From Sesamum alatum (lineage: Eukaryota; Streptophyta; Magnoliopsida; Lamiales; Pedaliaceae): a stretch of DNA of 64,000 nucleotides. The notes under the pieces were generated by a model, which had not been told where the DNA came from, ran no database searches, and saw nothing but the letters and a program-made list of their open reading frames with translations. Shown here piece after piece: positions 47,657 through 58,294 of the stretch. Where the stretch lies: the NCBI GenBank assembly GCA_034509735.1, contig JACGWO010000002.1:23359636-23423635 (forward strand), read 5' to 3'. Position 1 is the stretch's first letter, and each line of letters starts with the position of its first letter. A program made the translations under genes and the position numbers.

Positions 47657-48434
47657 AAAGCCTAACCCTGTTCAGTTGGGTTTCAGTAACTGAACCAAAC
47701 CGAACCAAACCAAAAAATTGATTAACCAAATTTTTGGTTCGTCTCATTTATCGAACCACAACCGAGACAGTTCAGTTCGGGTTTTGACCCAAAAAAAATT
47801 CAGTTTTCGATTTTTAATCGAAAAAACCGAAAATAATTTCTTTAAAAAATTCCTGTTTTAGTATAAATTTCAAGTTTTATAAAAAATAACTGTCAAAAAA
47901 TATAGAAAAATAAGAAACCAAATGTATAACCAAAGTTAACGATATGAATACAATCCATATCAAAACAACATATTCACATAATACCATACGGATACCCTTC
48001 TCAAAACAACATATTCACACAATACGATACGAATATCATTCCATTCACTCAAATATTTGCATTCCATTTCAAAATAACAGTTCAATATTCTAACAAAAAG
48101 TTTAACACCAAAGTAGTGAACAACAATATAACATCTATCATGAGACTTCACTTTTCAGTTTTGAGAATCTTGAGAATCCATTGATTCGAGACTGGAGCTC
48201 CATCAACTTACTATTAAAATAAAACCAAAATACGAAAGAAATTATACGACAAACTATAAATAAAACTATAAAAGTGTATGAAAAAAATTCATACATACGT
48301 AACATACAAGATCATAATCTGATGATTGTTGATTCTAAGCCAACACTTGATATGGAACCTACAAGTATAACAAAGTTTTAATTTATTAAATAAAAGATGT
48401 CAATAAACTAATATTCACAATAAATGAATAAATA
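47657..48434 (-). other. 3' non-coding side of the hAT element
   Basis: AT-rich, with two imperfect copies of a CAAAACAACATATTCACA unit at about 47960 and 48005. No gene. Confidence 0.5.
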
Positions 48435-50518
48435 TTAAATTAACGTACCTTTTACAATTTTCTCGATTACGTCACAGTCCTCTTCAACTGGTTTCACTGG
48501 AGCGTGACGTAGCCAATCTTGGCAACAAATTAAATCTTGTGCCATCTTCTGAGTTAATGATGCTCTGAAATCATCAATGATGCGACCTCCAGTACTGAAA
48601 GCAGACTTCGACGCAACGATAGATATAGGCATGGCTAACACATCCCGTGCCACTCGTGCTAAGATGGTAAATCTCGGAGCATGCACTTTCCACCATTCCT
48701 TGATATCAAAACTTGGAGATTCATCTTCCACAATTTCTTCATTTAGATATGAGTCCAGCTCTGATTTTTTCCTATCCAATCTCAGATAACATTTGTTTCC
48801 ACTTCTGTAGTGTGTTATCTCTAACCTCCCTTATTTCACCAACATCACCATGATCCTGTCCTAATTCACCAGACGAAGTGGTAGAAGAACGTGATGCTGT
48901 CGAAGAATATGATTTGTTGTAATCTTTAAATACAACATATAAAACATCTTTGGTCATACTTGTCATCATCGCTGTTGTTTGTGGCTCATACATATTGTTG
49001 AGGATATACTGAAGATAAGAGAACTTTTTTCGAGGATCAAGCATAACAACAACATATAACATCATGTTCATCTTATCAATACTACCCCAATACTTATCAA
49101 ATTTTACCATCATTTGTCGAGCTATATCTACCAAACAATCATCATCACTCCTAATCCAATCCTTCAATAAGTCGCCAATATCACTTATTTCATCCAAAAA
49201 ACTATTAGATGTCACATACAAAGATCCAAAGACTCGATTGGTTAGCTCATAAAAGTGTTGCAACACCTTCACAAATTTTTCAACCATAATCCACTCAAAT
49301 TTTGTAGGCAACCCAATTCTACCATTAGGACCATCAGACATGAAATCACCATGAAACTCAGCATCGTATATTTCATATCTTTCAAACATGCCTTGAAATA
49401 TAAGTGCAGTCTCTAACATTATAAACTGAATTCCATCTTGTAGGGACATCTAAACACAATGATTTTTTTCTTTGAACCTTCTCGTTAACAACATAATCGT
49501 TAGTTTTCTGGTCCTAGCAGGTGATTGACGAACATATCTAACAACTGTTCAGACACACTCAATGAAATCATTCAATTCCTTCAATCCATCCTTGACAATT
49601 AAATTGATAATATGATCCACACATCTCATTTGCAAATATTTTCCTTCACATACAACAGTTCCCCAATTAACAAATCTTCTTCTCAATTAAGCAAGAGTTG
49701 TATCATTTGAAGAAGCATTGTCAATAGTTATAACAAACACTTTATCAATCCCCTAATCCAATAAACATTTCTCATTCAACAATCCAACATCATCACATTT
49801 ATGAGTAAGACATGGGATAAAATTAAGGATAACCTTATGCATTTTCCAATAAGAATCAATGTAATGCGCAGTCAAACAAATATAAGTGAGTTTCTCATTA
49901 GAAGTCTATGTCACTGAGATTCTTTGTCCCAAATTCTTGAAATAAGTTTTTAACTTATTCTTTTCATCAAAGAACAATTTATAAGAATCCCTAGTTATAG
50001 TGGGTTCTTGAAGGGACACTAAACTGTGGTCATGCAACAGAGATAAATTGCCTAAATCCTTCATTTTGAACAAACTTAAAAGGCAATTCATCTATAATGA
50101 TCATGCGAGCTAAGGCAGTTCTAACAGTTTCTTGATCAAATTTCAGAGTTGAAATTTCTCTTAAATCCCTGGTTACACTCGGACATAAGCTAGTAATTGT
50201 GCGATTCTCAGCAACAGAAGCTAGATTATCAGGATGTTTTTTGCATTGTCTCGTATGATTGTTCATACTAGATGTGTCATTATTAGAAGGATCAGCAGCA
50301 TAAGTTCGATCGCAATACTTACATCGACTTCTAGGCTTTCCCTCGTTATCATTGTAGGTAATAACGTGATCGCAAACCTTAAGTCTTTTATATGTCTCCT
50401 CCTTTTTAGGCCTCTATGTTTGTGTTTCTTATGGTTGTGGAGGTGGAGGTGGTGTGTCTGAAATCCCTTCATTCTCCAACCTTATTTCTTCTCCTTCACT
50501 CCCCTCGAGCAAATCCAT
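48435..50518 (-). pseudogene. hAT transposase (RICESLEEPER-like) relic
   Basis: A minus-strand ATG at 50518 leads through an acidic N-terminus into a BED-type zinc finger (CKYC at about 50320 and HTRQCKKH at about 50250). The middle is scrambled by frame changes. From 49449 to 48772 one long open frame gives the RNase H-fold/DUF4413 part (FERYEIYDAEF, VEKFVKVLQHFYELTNRVFG, MLDPRKKFSYLQYI). From 48779 to 48435 another gives the hAT dimerisation domain (WWKVHAPRFTILARVARDVLAMPISIVASKSAFSTGGRIID). Two stops precede the finger (about 50415). A hAT transposase cuts and pastes via BED-bound termini. The C-terminal half is well kept but the gene is not intact. Confidence 0.85.
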
Positions 50519-50554
50519 TTATAGAACACTACAAATAAACACATACAATTCTAT

Positions 50555-50930
50555 TATTTCACTACAACACCATTAAATAACCATTACATAAGCTTCAATT
50601 AAATACCTTCAATTGATAACATTCATTAAATATACACAATTATACATTAACTATACACCACTAAATAACCTTCAATTAAATACCTTCAATGAATAACCTT
50701 CATTAAATATATACAATTACACATTAACTACAATACAATTAAATAGCCTTCAATTAATAACCTTCATTAAATATATACAATTACACATTAACTACAATAC
50801 AATTAAATAGCCTTCAATTAATAACCTTCATTAAATATACACAATTACACATTAACTACAACATCATTAAGTAACCTTCAATTAAATACCTTCAATTAAT
50901 AACATTCATTAAATAACCTTCAAGTAATAT
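50555..50930. repeat. 64-bp tandem repeat, about 5-6 copies
   Basis: The unit TAACCTTCATTAAATATATA...GCCTTCAATTAA recurs with a 64-bp period (clear at about 50694, 50758 and 50822), with more diverged copies on both sides. It lies just upstream of the hAT transposase ATG. Confidence 0.85.
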
Positions 50931-51553
50931 TGATGCGTACCGGGGTTTAGCAGCACCACAAAATATCGAGAGATTTTCACGAAAGTCCCAAGATTGTAGG
51001 GAAGACTAACTTGAGAGTTGCAAAAATGCAAGATGTGAAGTTGTTCAAGTTGTCTCAAATGACTGCATAGTGTGCTGCTTTTATAGCCAGTGTTGAACCC
51101 AATTTTGGAGTATTTTTTTTGAGTGTCATATACCATTAGAAAGCCTAAAGAGTTGGCTTCTTATCCCAACAAACCACGCACGAATCTGAGTTGAATTGGT
51201 GAAGATACATCCGTTTAAGTTGACTTTGCCCTATCTGCTAGATTTTTTGGGAAGCAGTTACTAGCTGAGAAACATCCGGATTCTGCCCAATCTACTGGGA
51301 ATCTGGATGAGAATTTTTATTATGACGTGTTCCTAGGTGTTTGGTATCTGTATGACATGGAATCCGAGTTGTTTGATGACTAGGCTTGTTGTACGAGTCT
51401 TTTCTATGGGCCTGCCAGATTAGTGTTTACAACTGGGCTTGGTGCATAAGAAATCTTACTGTTTGGGCTTGGTAGCCCTGGCCTGGAGGCCTATTCCTAG
51501 CTCTTGGGCTGGCTTGGTGTACTTGAGGGGGCATCATCACTCCCCTCTACTCC
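50931..51553 (-). mobile_element. Tat2 3' LTR (50931-51539) and polypurine tract (51540-51553)
   Basis: On the plus strand the LTR starts TGATGCGTACC and ends GGGGGCATCATCA, with inverted TGATG/CATCA ends. It is followed by CTCCCCTCTACTCC, the complement of a polypurine tract. Length 609 bp. There is no second LTR in the window to confirm it. Confidence 0.72.
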
Positions 51554-51929
51554 AGTAGTTCGAGGCTTACTGTCGGGCTGGTGGAGTAGAAATAAGTAGC
51601 CCTGCAAAGGTTAGCATAAGAGCTATATACCTGACTACATCAATAAGAAATACTCTGTTGTGCTATTTCCTCCTTGTTGTGCTACGTGCTTCCTGTTGTG
51701 CCGCGAGTTTCCTGCTGGGCCGTTTTGCATGATAGCACGCAGACTTTTTGAGAAAGATTTGAACTTATCTACAACAGAGTTAGCAGAGTAATCATAGCAA
51801 TAAAGTAGGAAAAGAATGAGGGATTTTACCACGCATGTCCACATACGCGCTTTGCGATTGGGGCGTGGCCGCCAACCGAGGAAGAGAGAGGCCGAGCCCT
51901 GCGTTGATGGGACTCTTCGCCTGCCGGGG

Positions 51930-51937
51930 TATAAAAA
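51930..51937 (+). promoter_or_regulatory. TATA box of the Tat2 antisense gene
   Basis: GGGGTATAAAAACCCTC, a strong plant TATA box about 55 bp before a predicted leader intron and 233 bp before the ATG at 52163. It lies outside the LTR and points opposite to the retrotransposon's own transcription. Confidence 0.65.
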
Positions 51938-51983
51938 CCCTCTTTAGGGAATTTACCTTCTTCACCACTTCAAATCGAACTGA

Positions 51984-52066
51984 GTAAGTCTTTCTTTTTC
52001 CTTTTGTGTGAATTTTCCTTACACTTTCCTGCAAGAGATTTCCTGAAGGTAAATTCTATTTTGCAG
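51984..52066 (+). other. Predicted leader intron of the Tat2 antisense gene
   Basis: GTAAGTCTTTC...TATTTTGCAG, 83 bp, T-rich, with consensus plant splice ends, located between the TATA box and the ATG. Confidence 0.6.
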
Positions 52067-53005
52067 GTCTCGTGATTTCTTAGGGCCTTCCTCTATAATG
52101 TCTTGCTTCCTCTTACTCGAAACTAGGTACACCCTCATGCTCCCCTCTATTTGTTTATAGCCATGTCTAGGGGTAGCATAGATAGAGATGCCATAGAGTA
52201 TGTATTAATCGATCTGATAGAAACTTTTGGGGATGAAGGTGATGACAATCCCACGCCTTTTGACTCTGTCTCCCACCATGGGGGTGAGAGCGAGGAGGAG
52301 GGAACAGTAAGGAGGAGGGGAATAGGAATTGGATAGAGGACCTCCTGGTTTCGACCGGCGTCCCCGCCTTTCGTATCTATAGGTCTAGGCTGACTGAAAT
52401 GGATTTAGTAGGGGTCCGGGATAAGTATGGGATACCTAGTGATTACGTGATCTAGGCCCCTACTCCTGAAACTCGTCCCCACTTCCCTCCGGCTGGCTTT
52501 CTGTGTTTCTATTTGGCCCAGTTGGAAGCAGGCCTTCGATTTCCAATTCCCCTTTTTTTCTGCGAGGTGGCCACTCTTTTTAACATTCCCTTGAATCAGT
52601 TAGTACCAAAATCCTTTAGCCTGTTATCTAGCTTCTACATTTGGTGAGAAACTTAGGAGAGGTCCAATTCTATTCGTTCTTTATGCTGAAGAGAGTTGGT
52701 CCTGGTGTGTTTTACTTCACCTCCCGAGGGGAAGCTCGGTTGTCTACTGAGTCCTCAGTGAAGGAGTGGAAAAGAGACTACTTTTCTTATCTCCTCTTCT
52801 CAGCCCTGAAGTTTCCCTCAGGTGTGGGTTGTGAATCCCCCTGACCAATTGAAATATTCTGTCCGCAATAGGCGGCCTGGTGCCTTCCAGGCCTTCCTTG
52901 AACGCTTGAATGCCTCTCCCTTTGATCCTCGCAAGATTGTACACCCTGCTATTCTTCACCAGTTTGGCCTGAGCCCTAAGGTGGCAAGCATGGATCCTGC
53001 TGCTG

Positions 53006-53126
53006 GTATTATGCCTTTTGCGGCCCATATATATATACATTTTGTTGCTTGTTTGATGCAAGAAAGGATTAGAGAGATGCATACTGATATATATATATAT
53101 GTTCTGTGTTTACTTGCTGGGTGCAG
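53006..53126 (+). other. Predicted coding intron 1 of the Tat2 antisense gene
   Basis: Donor CTGCTG|GTATTA, acceptor TGGGTGCAG|GAAGAATG, 121 bp with a TA-rich interior. Splicing joins ..MDPAAG to RMFQKLLQDKVEA in one frame. Confidence 0.68.
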
Positions 53127-53459
53127 GAAGAATGTTTCAAAAGCTGCTGCAAGATAAGGTGGAGGCGACTCCTGGTGTTGGTTCCTCAGCAAGGCGAACC
53201 TTGATCAAAAGTCCTCCTTCCATCCCTGCTGCTCGCCTGGTTACACGAGAGAGAACTCCCTGCCCTGCTGAGGAGAAGACGACACGAAGGAAGCTCTCCC
53301 CTAAATGGACTATGCAGGAGGACTATTCCCTGCTGTTGGATGAGGGGGAACCCAACCGGGCTGGTGAATTTCTGAAGCAGGCCTCACCAGGACAATATAT
53401 ATGCGGACAACCTACCACGAGCTCAGGCCTTGGGCCTCTTCGCTACTCACCTTAGTAGG

Positions 53460-53544
53460 GTAAGTGCCTATTCACAACAAGTTAGTGCTGGATAGTAAAT
53501 TGAAAAGAGTGATGCAACCTAATTGTTGTATTTTTGCCGTGTAG
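53460..53544 (+). other. Predicted coding intron 2 of the Tat2 antisense gene
   Basis: Donor AGTAGG|GTAAGTGCC, acceptor TTGCCGTGTAG|GCCTG, 85 bp. Splicing joins ..LGLFATHLSR to ACVLGGSLFSRL without a stop; the unspliced frame terminates at the junction. Confidence 0.78.
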
Positions 53545-54195
53545 GCCTGTGTGTTGGGAGGCAGCTTGTTCAGCCGGCTCGAGAAGGAAGGTCCCTTGTT
53601 CGAGGGCTCCCTTAAGCGGGTGGAAGAGCTAGAGGAGGCTAACCGCACGCTGAGGGAGGCTGTTTAGAAGAGGGACGAGGCTCGCCAAGAGGATGCAGCC
53701 AGCTTGCGTCATCTGCGGGAGGAGGTCACTTTGCTGAACGTCCGTTTAGGGCAGACGGTACTGCAGGATGAGAAAGAAAGGAAGGAGCTGATTCGCTGAT
53801 ACTCTAAAACTGAGGAAGGGCGAGATATGCTGGAGGATATCTGGCGGAGTCGCTTAGCTGAATATACCAAGACTCTGGGGTTTCAGGGCCTGCTGACGGA
53901 CAAGGCTCTGAAGTATTATTACCACGGATTCCAGACCTGCACTCAACAATTTGTTGTAGCAGGTTATCCCCCAGCCAATGTTGATGCCTCCTTCCTGGAT
54001 CAGAATGCAGGCTTGGCCATAGCCCCAGACCCGGATGATGATGGACCTGCCCCAGTGCCTGAGGTCCCTGCAGCCGAGGATGACCCCATGTCTTTGGACC
54101 TAATTGGGAAGGTGGTGGAGGATGCAACACCCTTGAGATCGGAGCCTCTTATTGCAGATGGCGAAGGAAGTGTGCCTCCCCCTCCTGGTAGCTGA

Positions 54196-55024
54196 CTCTG
54201 TTCCCCCCTTTGTTAGAAGAACAATTTAAACTTTTTCTGCTGGATATTTGGTACCTCCTGCGTGAGATTTTTGCAAATGCCCGGGTGTGGGCTTTGATAT
54301 ATTTTTTTTGCTTTCTTTTGCTGGCACTTTGATGCCAAGAATTCTGCTCTCCCCCTCCTTGCTTTTATAAATTTTTTTGCTTTCCGGCAGAAGTTTTTTG
54401 CTTGATCCGTGCTTACTGCCATGTTTCTGGTTTTCTGCATGTTAGTGTAACGACTTGCAAGGAATGTCTTGGCTTATTAGCTGGGATAGGCTTAGTGTGC
54501 CCAAACAATAAAGTGTCCTCCTGCATGTAAGTAATGAAACGAGGAGGCTTTCCAAGCCTTACAGTAAAGAATGAGATTTATTCATACTATTTGTTGTAAA
54601 CACAAGGTTTTGACATAAATCAAATTATCAAAAAGAGATGATTCACATCAGAAATACACATAAATGCAAAAGTGATATAACTTGTTAGGAAATTCCAAAT
54701 ATAGGTAGTAAGGCACCTGTTGTAGAAGGGTAGCAGGCCTGAATGTTGGCTAATGTCCTTTTCTACGTGTGATCCCCCTGCTGATGGAGCAGGTTGCTAA
54801 CAACCTTTTGTTGTTAGTAGGGCGGGTGTTGATCTGGCTTGGTAGCTTTGTCCAGCAGGAGCAGAATAAAAGCTCCTGCAAGGGGCAGTAAACAAGTGCT
54901 AGAAATAGCAAGTAGAGGGATAATCCGAGTAGTAAGAGTTCTATTATGTATGAGCTATCACAGCTAGATAAGTATGCCTGCTGAAGGCAAATTATTGAGT
55001 TTCAGTTTATAAAATGAGCAAGGA
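54196..55024 (+). other. 3' region of the antisense gene
   Basis: No gene. AATAAA at 54507-54512 is a plausible polyadenylation signal, about 310 bp after the stop of the antisense gene. Confidence 0.45.
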
Positions 55025-55415
55025 TGTGCCCGTTGGGAGCACTTTATTAGGGCTTCTGCAGCCAGCAAGAATGCGCCAGAAGGGCGGCTTATTAGGGCTC
55101 GAGGCCAGCAAGAGTGCACCAACAGGGCGGCTTATTAGGGCTCGAAGCCATTAAGAGTGCACAGCAGGGCGGCTTATTAAGGCTTACTGGTGCATCAGCA
55201 GGGCGGCTTATTAGGGATTGCAGCTAGTAAGAGTGCGCCAGCAGGGCGACTTATTTAGGGCTCGAAGCCAGTAAGAGTGCGCCAACATGGCAGCTTACTA
55301 GGGCTCGTAGCCAGTAAGAGTGCGCTAGTAGGGAGGCTTATTTGGGGCTCGAAGCCAGTAAGAGTGCGCCAACAGGGTGGCTTATTAGGGCTCGCGTCCA
55401 CTAAGGGTGATCAAC
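55025..55415. repeat. About 44-bp tandem repeat, about 9 copies
   Basis: The unit AGGGCGGCTTATTAGGGCTC followed by GAAGCCAGTAAGAGTGCGCCAAC recurs with small changes and one shortened copy (about 55165-55195). It lies between the integrase end and the antisense gene of Tat2. It is a direct minisatellite, not a CRISPR array. Confidence 0.9.
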
Positions 55416-55519
55416 CTGTCAGTGAAGCAAAGTATAGCAAAGGAGCAAGGATTGCTCTTTTATTAAGAAGTAAGAGCTGACTAAGCAGGTAGTAAAACAA
55501 TAAGCATAAAGTGGGGTGT

Positions 55520-56018
55520 TCAGGAGTAGAACTTCCTGAGGTTGTAGGCATTCCAAGGTCGGGAGAGCTTTTTTCCATCTACATCTTGCAACTCGTAGGC
55601 TCCAAATTTGATAATCCGGCTCACTTTGTAGGGGCCCTCCTAGTTGGGAGCCAGTTTTCCTACTAGTTTTAAGGCAGTGGCTCATCTTAGCACGAGGTCT
55701 CCCACCTGGAATTCTCTCCTCTTGACCCTTCTGTTGTAGGCGTTAAGTACCTTCTATACGTATCTTTCCATGCGGGTTTGAGCATCCTCTCGAATTTCGT
55801 CAATGAGGTCCAGGTTGGTGCGTAGTAGGGTGTCATTGTTCTCCTACTCATAGTGTTGTATCCAAAAGGATTCCAATCCTACTTCAGCAGGGATCATGGT
55901 CTCCGAGTCGTACGCCAAGTTGAAAGGAGTCTCTCCTGTAGTAGATTTGGGAGTAGCTCTGTAAGACCATAGCACGTCGGGCAAGGTGTCTATCCGTTGC
56001 CCTTCTGCTTGCTCCAGC
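55520..56018 (-). pseudogene. Tat2 integrase C-terminal part
   Basis: Minus-strand translation from the copia junction reads QRIDTLPDVLWSYRATPKST, ETPFNLAYDSETMIPAE, NNDTLLRTNLDLIDEIREDAQ, VKRREFQVGDLVLR, EGPYKVSRIIKFGAYELQD and RPWNAYNLRKFYS, then TGA at 55522-55520. This is the integrase C-terminal region of Tat-lineage gypsy elements. Four in-frame stops occur. Some stand where Trp is usual (for example LAPN*EGPY), consistent with TGG turned into TAG. The N-terminal part continues beyond the copia insertion, outside the window. Confidence 0.88.
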
Positions 56019-58280
56019 TGTTAGAATAGGTGACCAGAAAGCCAATAGGTTTGGCGATTTGTAACCTATTATACAACTCAATGTAAATGTAATATTATTA
56101 TGTGATGAATAAAATGAGTATTTATCATTTCTGGTGCTTACTTTGTTGCCCTCATTTCACATTTGTTAAAATGGTGTTTAACTTATATCGCAACAAAGCC
56201 CACAGACCATGGATAACAACTCGTGCAGTTGGGCCACGCATTGGATGGTGGTCATGAAACCAACTGATTAAGAGATGGGTCTGAAACGTTCCAAGTCGAG
56301 GACCTCGAGACAGGGCATCGAGAGTCCTATTGAGACTTGCGTCAAGAGTCGTGTTCATTAGATGAGTGCCATGTTCATTAGATGAGTGTCGTGTTTCATC
56401 GGCGACAGGCGTGGGACGCCTACACGATCTTGATGGGTTGGTCGACTGGGGTCGAGACGACTGGACTGACTCGCGGGGATCATCCTATGGAAGCCTTGGA
56501 GGATTGGTCGGTATGATTGGTTTTCCCCGGTTCCGATAGTACGGGAGTAATCCTCAGATTTGAGGGATCATGGCAGTCGCGTGCACATGACGGCTGTATC
56601 TTGGATCTGGCGAGAGGTAATCATTCTGTAAGATGATTATCATAAGCCTTGTCCAGTGCAGTCGGAATGTGTAGCGAGGATGATGGATTCCAACAAGAGG
56701 ATCCGTCCCCTGTCAGTATGTGACAGAGGTATCTCCTATGCACTCGGAGACACGTTCATGCTATTTAAAGCTGTGGCCACAGTGGTTAGTCAAACGGGGA
56801 ATGGTTTCCTGTGTCGATGCAATGAAACATACGTGGTCTCGAGTATTAAGCATAGATGCCTAGTCAAAGATGGGAACCGACGCCCAATTCCATACCCTAG
56901 ACTAAGGCCGGGAGATGGTAGAGGGAAGGATCGTACCCGTACGGAATCGACGCCTAAATGTTCACGCCAATTCACCTAGTCCTAGTGCCATGGACCGTTG
57001 CTAGACAGCCACCCATGGTAACGGGCCCTTGTGGGACACGGGCCCAAGTCTAGCTGAGGGTGAACCTAAAGGGTCACACACAAATCACCGAGGAGGTTGA
57101 GACATCGACTTGGAGTCAATCTCGAAGGATAAATAAGTAATTGGATTACTTAAGGGAAAGTCCATTGGATGGATGGGCCGATATTGTATCGGGCTTTCAT
57201 TTAATCGGTAAATTGGATTTTCGATTAAATATGGAAAGTTGAGACATTGAGACGTTGGATCTTTTAATTGGATAAAAAGATCAACGGGAATAATTTAAAT
57301 GGACATTAAATTAGATTTAATGTTGGGTTCGTCGCAATTGGATTACGATAAAATCCGGTCCGTTAAATTATACGCGAGAGGAGAAATAATTCCTATTTTG
57401 GAATAGGAAAAAGTTGGACTTCTTCCCTTAATTAAACATGGCCGACATGCTCCCTTGGAGGAAGCAAAATCAACCATGTTTCATGCTAGGTGGTATGTTG
57501 ACTTATCTCTTTTGGAAAGAGACAAATCAACTCCAATCAAGCTCTTCCGTTTTGGTATGATTTGATCATACCATAAATTTTGGTAGGCTTGATTGAAGAA
57601 TTGATGGTGATTGAATGGAATGAATCTAGACATCCTTGGATGAATCTAGACACATTTCAATAATCACATTAATTATGTATATATATATATATATATATAT
57701 GAGAATATACAACACCAAGCATAAGTGATTTATTATTCATCTTTTTCTAGGAAAAAGAGAAGACAAAATCCCTCTCCTCTCTCTCAACTCTTGGCCCTCT
57801 CTCCCTCTCTTATACTTGTGTTTTTCACTTGATTTTGAATCAAGAAGAAGAACAAAGTAAGTTTAAGAGAGCACTAATTCATAGTGTTCTTCTCTTAAAC
57901 TGATTCCTTCTTAAACCCGTTCTTTTCTAGCAAGAAGAACGTGTGTTTCTTCCGGTGTGGTGTGGATCACCTTTGGAGAATCCATACTTTTGGATTTCGT
58001 GAGCATTTCGGAGAAGGAACAACGCAAGCAGCCGGGAGCATACGCTAAACAATCAAAGGTAACGGTTTATTAGGCTTTGATTGATTGTATATATTTATCT
58101 ATGCCCTATGTGTTTAATATTCATTTCCAATATTTATACATTCTACATCGAACGCCCGGTTGAGCACCCAAGGGCACAACCCTTGGGATTCGTAGTTTAT
58201 TTAAATTAGATTTAAATTGAAGTTATTTCCTCGTTTTCTCACTTCTGCTCGCGCTCCCGGGCGGATCCGCTTGTCCTTCA
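56019..58280 (+). mobile_element. Complete copia LTR, subfamily A (2262 bp)
   Basis: It starts TGTTAGAATAGGTGACC and ends CTTGTCCTTCA, directly followed by the primer site. A TA repeat at about 57678-57700 precedes a probable transcription start region. The CT-rich stretch at 57775-57810 is also seen in the 36968-41192 copy. Confidence 0.93.
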
Positions 58281-58282
58281 AG

Positions 58283-58294
58283 TGGTATCAGAGC
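58283..58294 (+). promoter_or_regulatory. Copia primer-binding site (initiator Met-tRNA type)
   Basis: TGGTATCAGAGC two bases after the LTR, the standard plant copia site complementary to the 3' end of initiator tRNA-Met. Confidence 0.95.

Larger units (their letters stand above)
47657..50930 (-). mobile_element. hAT transposon (BED-finger type), one side visible
   Basis: The left end has the GGTTCAGTAACTGAACC..AACCGAACC pattern common at plant hAT termini. A minus-strand transposase follows and then a tandem-repeat region. It interrupts the Athila 3' LTR. The right end is hidden by the Tat2 insertion at 50931, so the 8-bp TSD cannot be tested here. Confidence 0.7.
52163..54195 (+). pseudogene. 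Antisense Transposase_28-like gene carried by Tat2, intron-containing
   Basis: The ATG at 52163 starts MSRGSIDRDAIEYVLIDLIE and an acidic stretch. After a frame change the central domain (about 52380-52990) resembles the plant 'putative gypsy type transposon' domain (Transposase_28, PF04195): LTEMDLVGVRDKYGIPSDYVI, PPAGFLCFYLAQLEAGLRFP, NIPLNQLVPKSF, KRVGPGVFYF, then PPDQLKYSVRNR and FGLSPKVASMDPAAG. Introns at 53006-53126 and 53460-53544 restore one frame. Beyond them lie a charged region, FATHLSRACVLGGSLF, a Glu/Arg-rich coiled coil (53560-53830), DMLEDIWRSRLAEYTKT, and an acidic Pro-rich tail ending in TGA at 54193-54195. It encodes neither gag nor an enzyme that I recognise; function unknown. 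Several stops (for example at DYVI*) show decay. Its position, antisense between integrase and 3' LTR, matches the PMD gene in Tat1. Confidence 0.78.
50931..56018 (-). mobile_element. Tat2: gypsy Tat-lineage element, reverse orientation, 3' half
   Basis: From right to left: end of integrase (56018-55520), a 44-bp tandem-repeat region, an antisense gene running left to right (52163-54195), polypurine tract and 3' LTR (51539-50931). The rest of pol and gag lie beyond the copia insertion at 56019. It is inserted in the hAT element, with AATAT at 50926-50930 as the left flank. Confidence 0.85.

Noticed and set aside
48435..50518. Domesticated RICESLEEPER-like host gene
   Set aside because: Stops before the BED finger, frame breaks in the middle and an element context argue for a dead transposon.
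52047..52066. A 20-bp intron GTAAATTCTATTTTGCAG-like between 52048 and 52066
   Set aside because: Too short for a plant intron; the longer 51984-52066 intron with a GTAAGT donor is preferred.
55025..55415. CRISPR-like array
   Set aside because: Copies are contiguous direct repeats without unique spacers, in plant DNA.
58283..58294. tRNA gene at the primer-binding site
   Set aside because: Only 12 bases complementary to a tRNA 3' end; no tRNA cloverleaf around it.
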